Shown: piece by piece, positions 63,147 through 64,000 of the stretch | Layout of the letters: each line of letters begins with the position of its first letter | Numbering within the stretch: position 1 is the stretch's first letter | Assembly (NCBI RefSeq): GCF_023516495.1 | Contig: NZ_JAMGBC010000001.1 | Coordinates: 1,178,001 to 1,242,000 of the forward strand | DNA from: Sphingomonas anseongensis | Lineage (GTDB): Bacteria > Pseudomonadota > Alphaproteobacteria > Sphingomonadales > Sphingomonadaceae | Reading direction: 5' to 3' | Length of the DNA stretch: 64,000 nt | Translations under genes and position numbers: made by a program | Notes under the pieces: model-generated | Seen by the model: the letters and a program-made list of their open reading frames with translations, nothing else | What the model was told of the DNA's origin: nothing | The model's database searches: none

Positions 63147-63631
63147 ACCTCTTCGCAGTCGCGATCCTCGGCTATGTGACTCTCGAGCGGCTCGCCGAGC
63201 TCATCTTCGCCGACAGGAACACCAAGAGGCTGAAAGCGCAGGGCGCTACCGAGCATGCCGCTGGCCATTACCCCCTCATCGTCGCCGTCCATGTGTTGTG
63301 GCTTGGCTCGCTTTGGCTCCTCGCAAATGACCGCTCGCCGGACATGTTCTGGCTGGCGATGTATGTGATCCTGCAAGCCGCGCGGCTGTGGGTGCTGGCA
63401 ACGCTGGGGCCGCGCTGGACGACGCGGATCATCGTCGTTCCAGGCGAAGATCTGGTGAAGGAAGGCCCGTACCGCTTCGTCAACCACCCGAACTATTGGG
63501 TCGTGATCGGCGAAATCGCAGTGCTTCCGCTCGTCTTCGGGCTTCCTTGGGTGGCGCTGATATTCAGCCTTCTCAACGCTGCCGTGCTCACGGTTCGCGT
63601 CCGCGAGGAGAACCACGCGCTCCGCGGCTAA
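63143..63631 (+). CDS. Isoprenylcysteine carboxyl methyltransferase-like membrane protein
   Basis: A 162-residue membrane methyltransferase of the ICMT/PEMT family with about five hydrophobic segments. The SAM-binding C-terminal region shows GPYRFVNHPNYWVVIGE (the G-x-Y-x-x-x-RHPxY-type motif) and REENHALRG. Its ATG overlaps the polyketide synthase stop by 4 nt. In Bacillus the BpsA/BpsB pair has the same arrangement, where BpsB methylates alkylpyrones; the same is inferred here. Confidence 0.88.
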   Translation: MNLFAVAILGYVTLERLAELIFADRNTKRLKAQGATEHAAGHYPLIVAVHVLWLGSLWLLANDRSPDMFWLAMYVILQAARLWVLATLGPRWTTRIIVVPGEDLVKEGPYRFVNHPNYWVVIGEIAVLPLVFGLPWVALIFSLLNAAVLTVRVREENHALRG

Positions 63632-63759
63632 GCTCGCTTGCGCGGCTGCCTCGACAAGCCTATATCGCGCTTCTCTCCTCGACATCGTCATTGATGCTGA
63701 GGCTGGTCGCTTCCCAGCGGCCGGTCCGAGAGACGTTTTGGATTAAGCAGGACGAGCAA

Positions 63760-64000
63760 GTGGCCGACAATGCCGCGCTTACACGATTGATCGAGCCCGA
63801 GCTGAAATCGCTCGGCTACGATCTCGTGCGCGTCGCGATGATCGGCGGGACCTCCGATCCCACGCTCCAAGTGATGGCCGAGCGGCCCGACACCCGTCAG
63901 CTTCTCATCGACGATTGCGAGACGATCTCGAGGCGGCTGTCCGAGCTGCTCGACGAGAAGGATCCGATCGAAGGCGCGTACCGGCTGGAGGTCAGCTCGC
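63760..64000 (+). CDS. rimP: Ribosome maturation factor RimP (N-terminal part, cut by window edge)
   Basis: The first 80 residues of RimP, which is needed for 30S maturation. ALTRLIEPELKSLGYDLVRV and LQVMAERPDTRQLLIDDCET, then SRRLSELLDEKDPIEGAY, match the N-terminal domain. GTG 63760, preceded by AGGACGAG, gives the usual family start; an in-frame ATG at 63694 would add 22 non-homologous residues. nusA is expected just beyond the window. Confidence 0.93.
   Translation, partial: MADNAALTRLIEPELKSLGYDLVRVAMIGGTSDPTLQVMAERPDTRQLLIDDCETISRRLSELLDEKDPIEGAYRLEVSS

Overview
The window is GC-rich, densely packed chromosomal DNA from an alphaproteobacterium, most likely a sphingomonad (Sphingomonas or a close genus). 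Reasons: the PurS + PurQ arrangement, a MucR/Ros zinc-finger regulator next to Fur, the order rimI-fur-plsC-miaB-phoH-ybeY-corC-lnt-metK-trmB-rimP typical of alphaproteobacteria, many GTG starts and 4-nt start/stop overlaps, and strongly Ala/Glu/Lys- or Arg/Gly-rich appendages on ribosomal proteins. There is no phage, IS element, CRISPR array or rRNA; one tRNA is present. Genus assignment is inference.

Layout. 1-5 kb: an acyl-CoA dehydrogenase (cut by the edge) with a thioesterase, then purS-purQ, tRNA-Arg(TCT), argR, a GlcD-type FAD oxidoreductase and folA. 5-22 kb: one long leftward block, rpsL-rpsG-fusA-tuf, then rpsJ through adk (S10 and spc operons, 22 ribosomal proteins counting rpsL and rpsG, plus secY). 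It is flanked by unrelated genes: rpoBC and the rpsM-rpsK-rpoA-rplQ block are not attached. 22-32 kb: a PEBP-like lipoprotein, a membrane-protein/winged-helix pair behind three palindromic operators, a class IV aminotransferase overlapping a sulfotransferase-like gene, a cupin, a CDF transporter, an amidohydrolase, lpdA and dnaB. 32-40 kb: dcd-kynU, an FMN reductase, RNase R, a DksA-type zinc finger, an EamA transporter and an M28 peptidase. 40-46 kb: a valine/isobutyrate catabolic cluster (mmsA, acyl-CoA dehydrogenase, 3-hydroxyisobutyryl-CoA hydrolase, enoyl-CoA hydratase, mmsB), then cytochrome c' with a b-type cytochrome. 47-64 kb: nfuA, tsaB-rimI, mucR, fur-plsC-miaB-phoH-ybeY-corC, lnt, metK, trmB, a cysK-peroxiredoxin pair, a PQQ-type dehydrogenase-like lipoprotein, a type III polyketide synthase with an isoprenylcysteine-methyltransferase-like protein, and the start of rimP.

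How it works together. Most genes are housekeeping: translation, secretion, purine, folate and methionine supply, tRNA modification, lipoprotein acylation and replication. The valine cluster would turn isobutyryl-CoA into propionyl-CoA, using lpdA elsewhere in the window as the possible E3 of the preceding branched-chain keto acid dehydrogenase. The polyketide synthase/methyltransferase pair is the only evident secondary-metabolite unit.

Most notable signals: Arg at position 88 of ribosomal protein S12 (the classical K88R streptomycin-resistance residue, here as the native sequence); low-complexity appendages on S5, L5, S17 and L3, two of which share a near-identical module and an exact 22-nt DNA match; three CTTTCC-N5-GGAAAG operators; four convergent gene pairs that share one CTAG as a two-strand stop; a DnaA-box-like inverted repeat between dnaB and dcd; and a 178-nt structured spacer inside the S10 operon.
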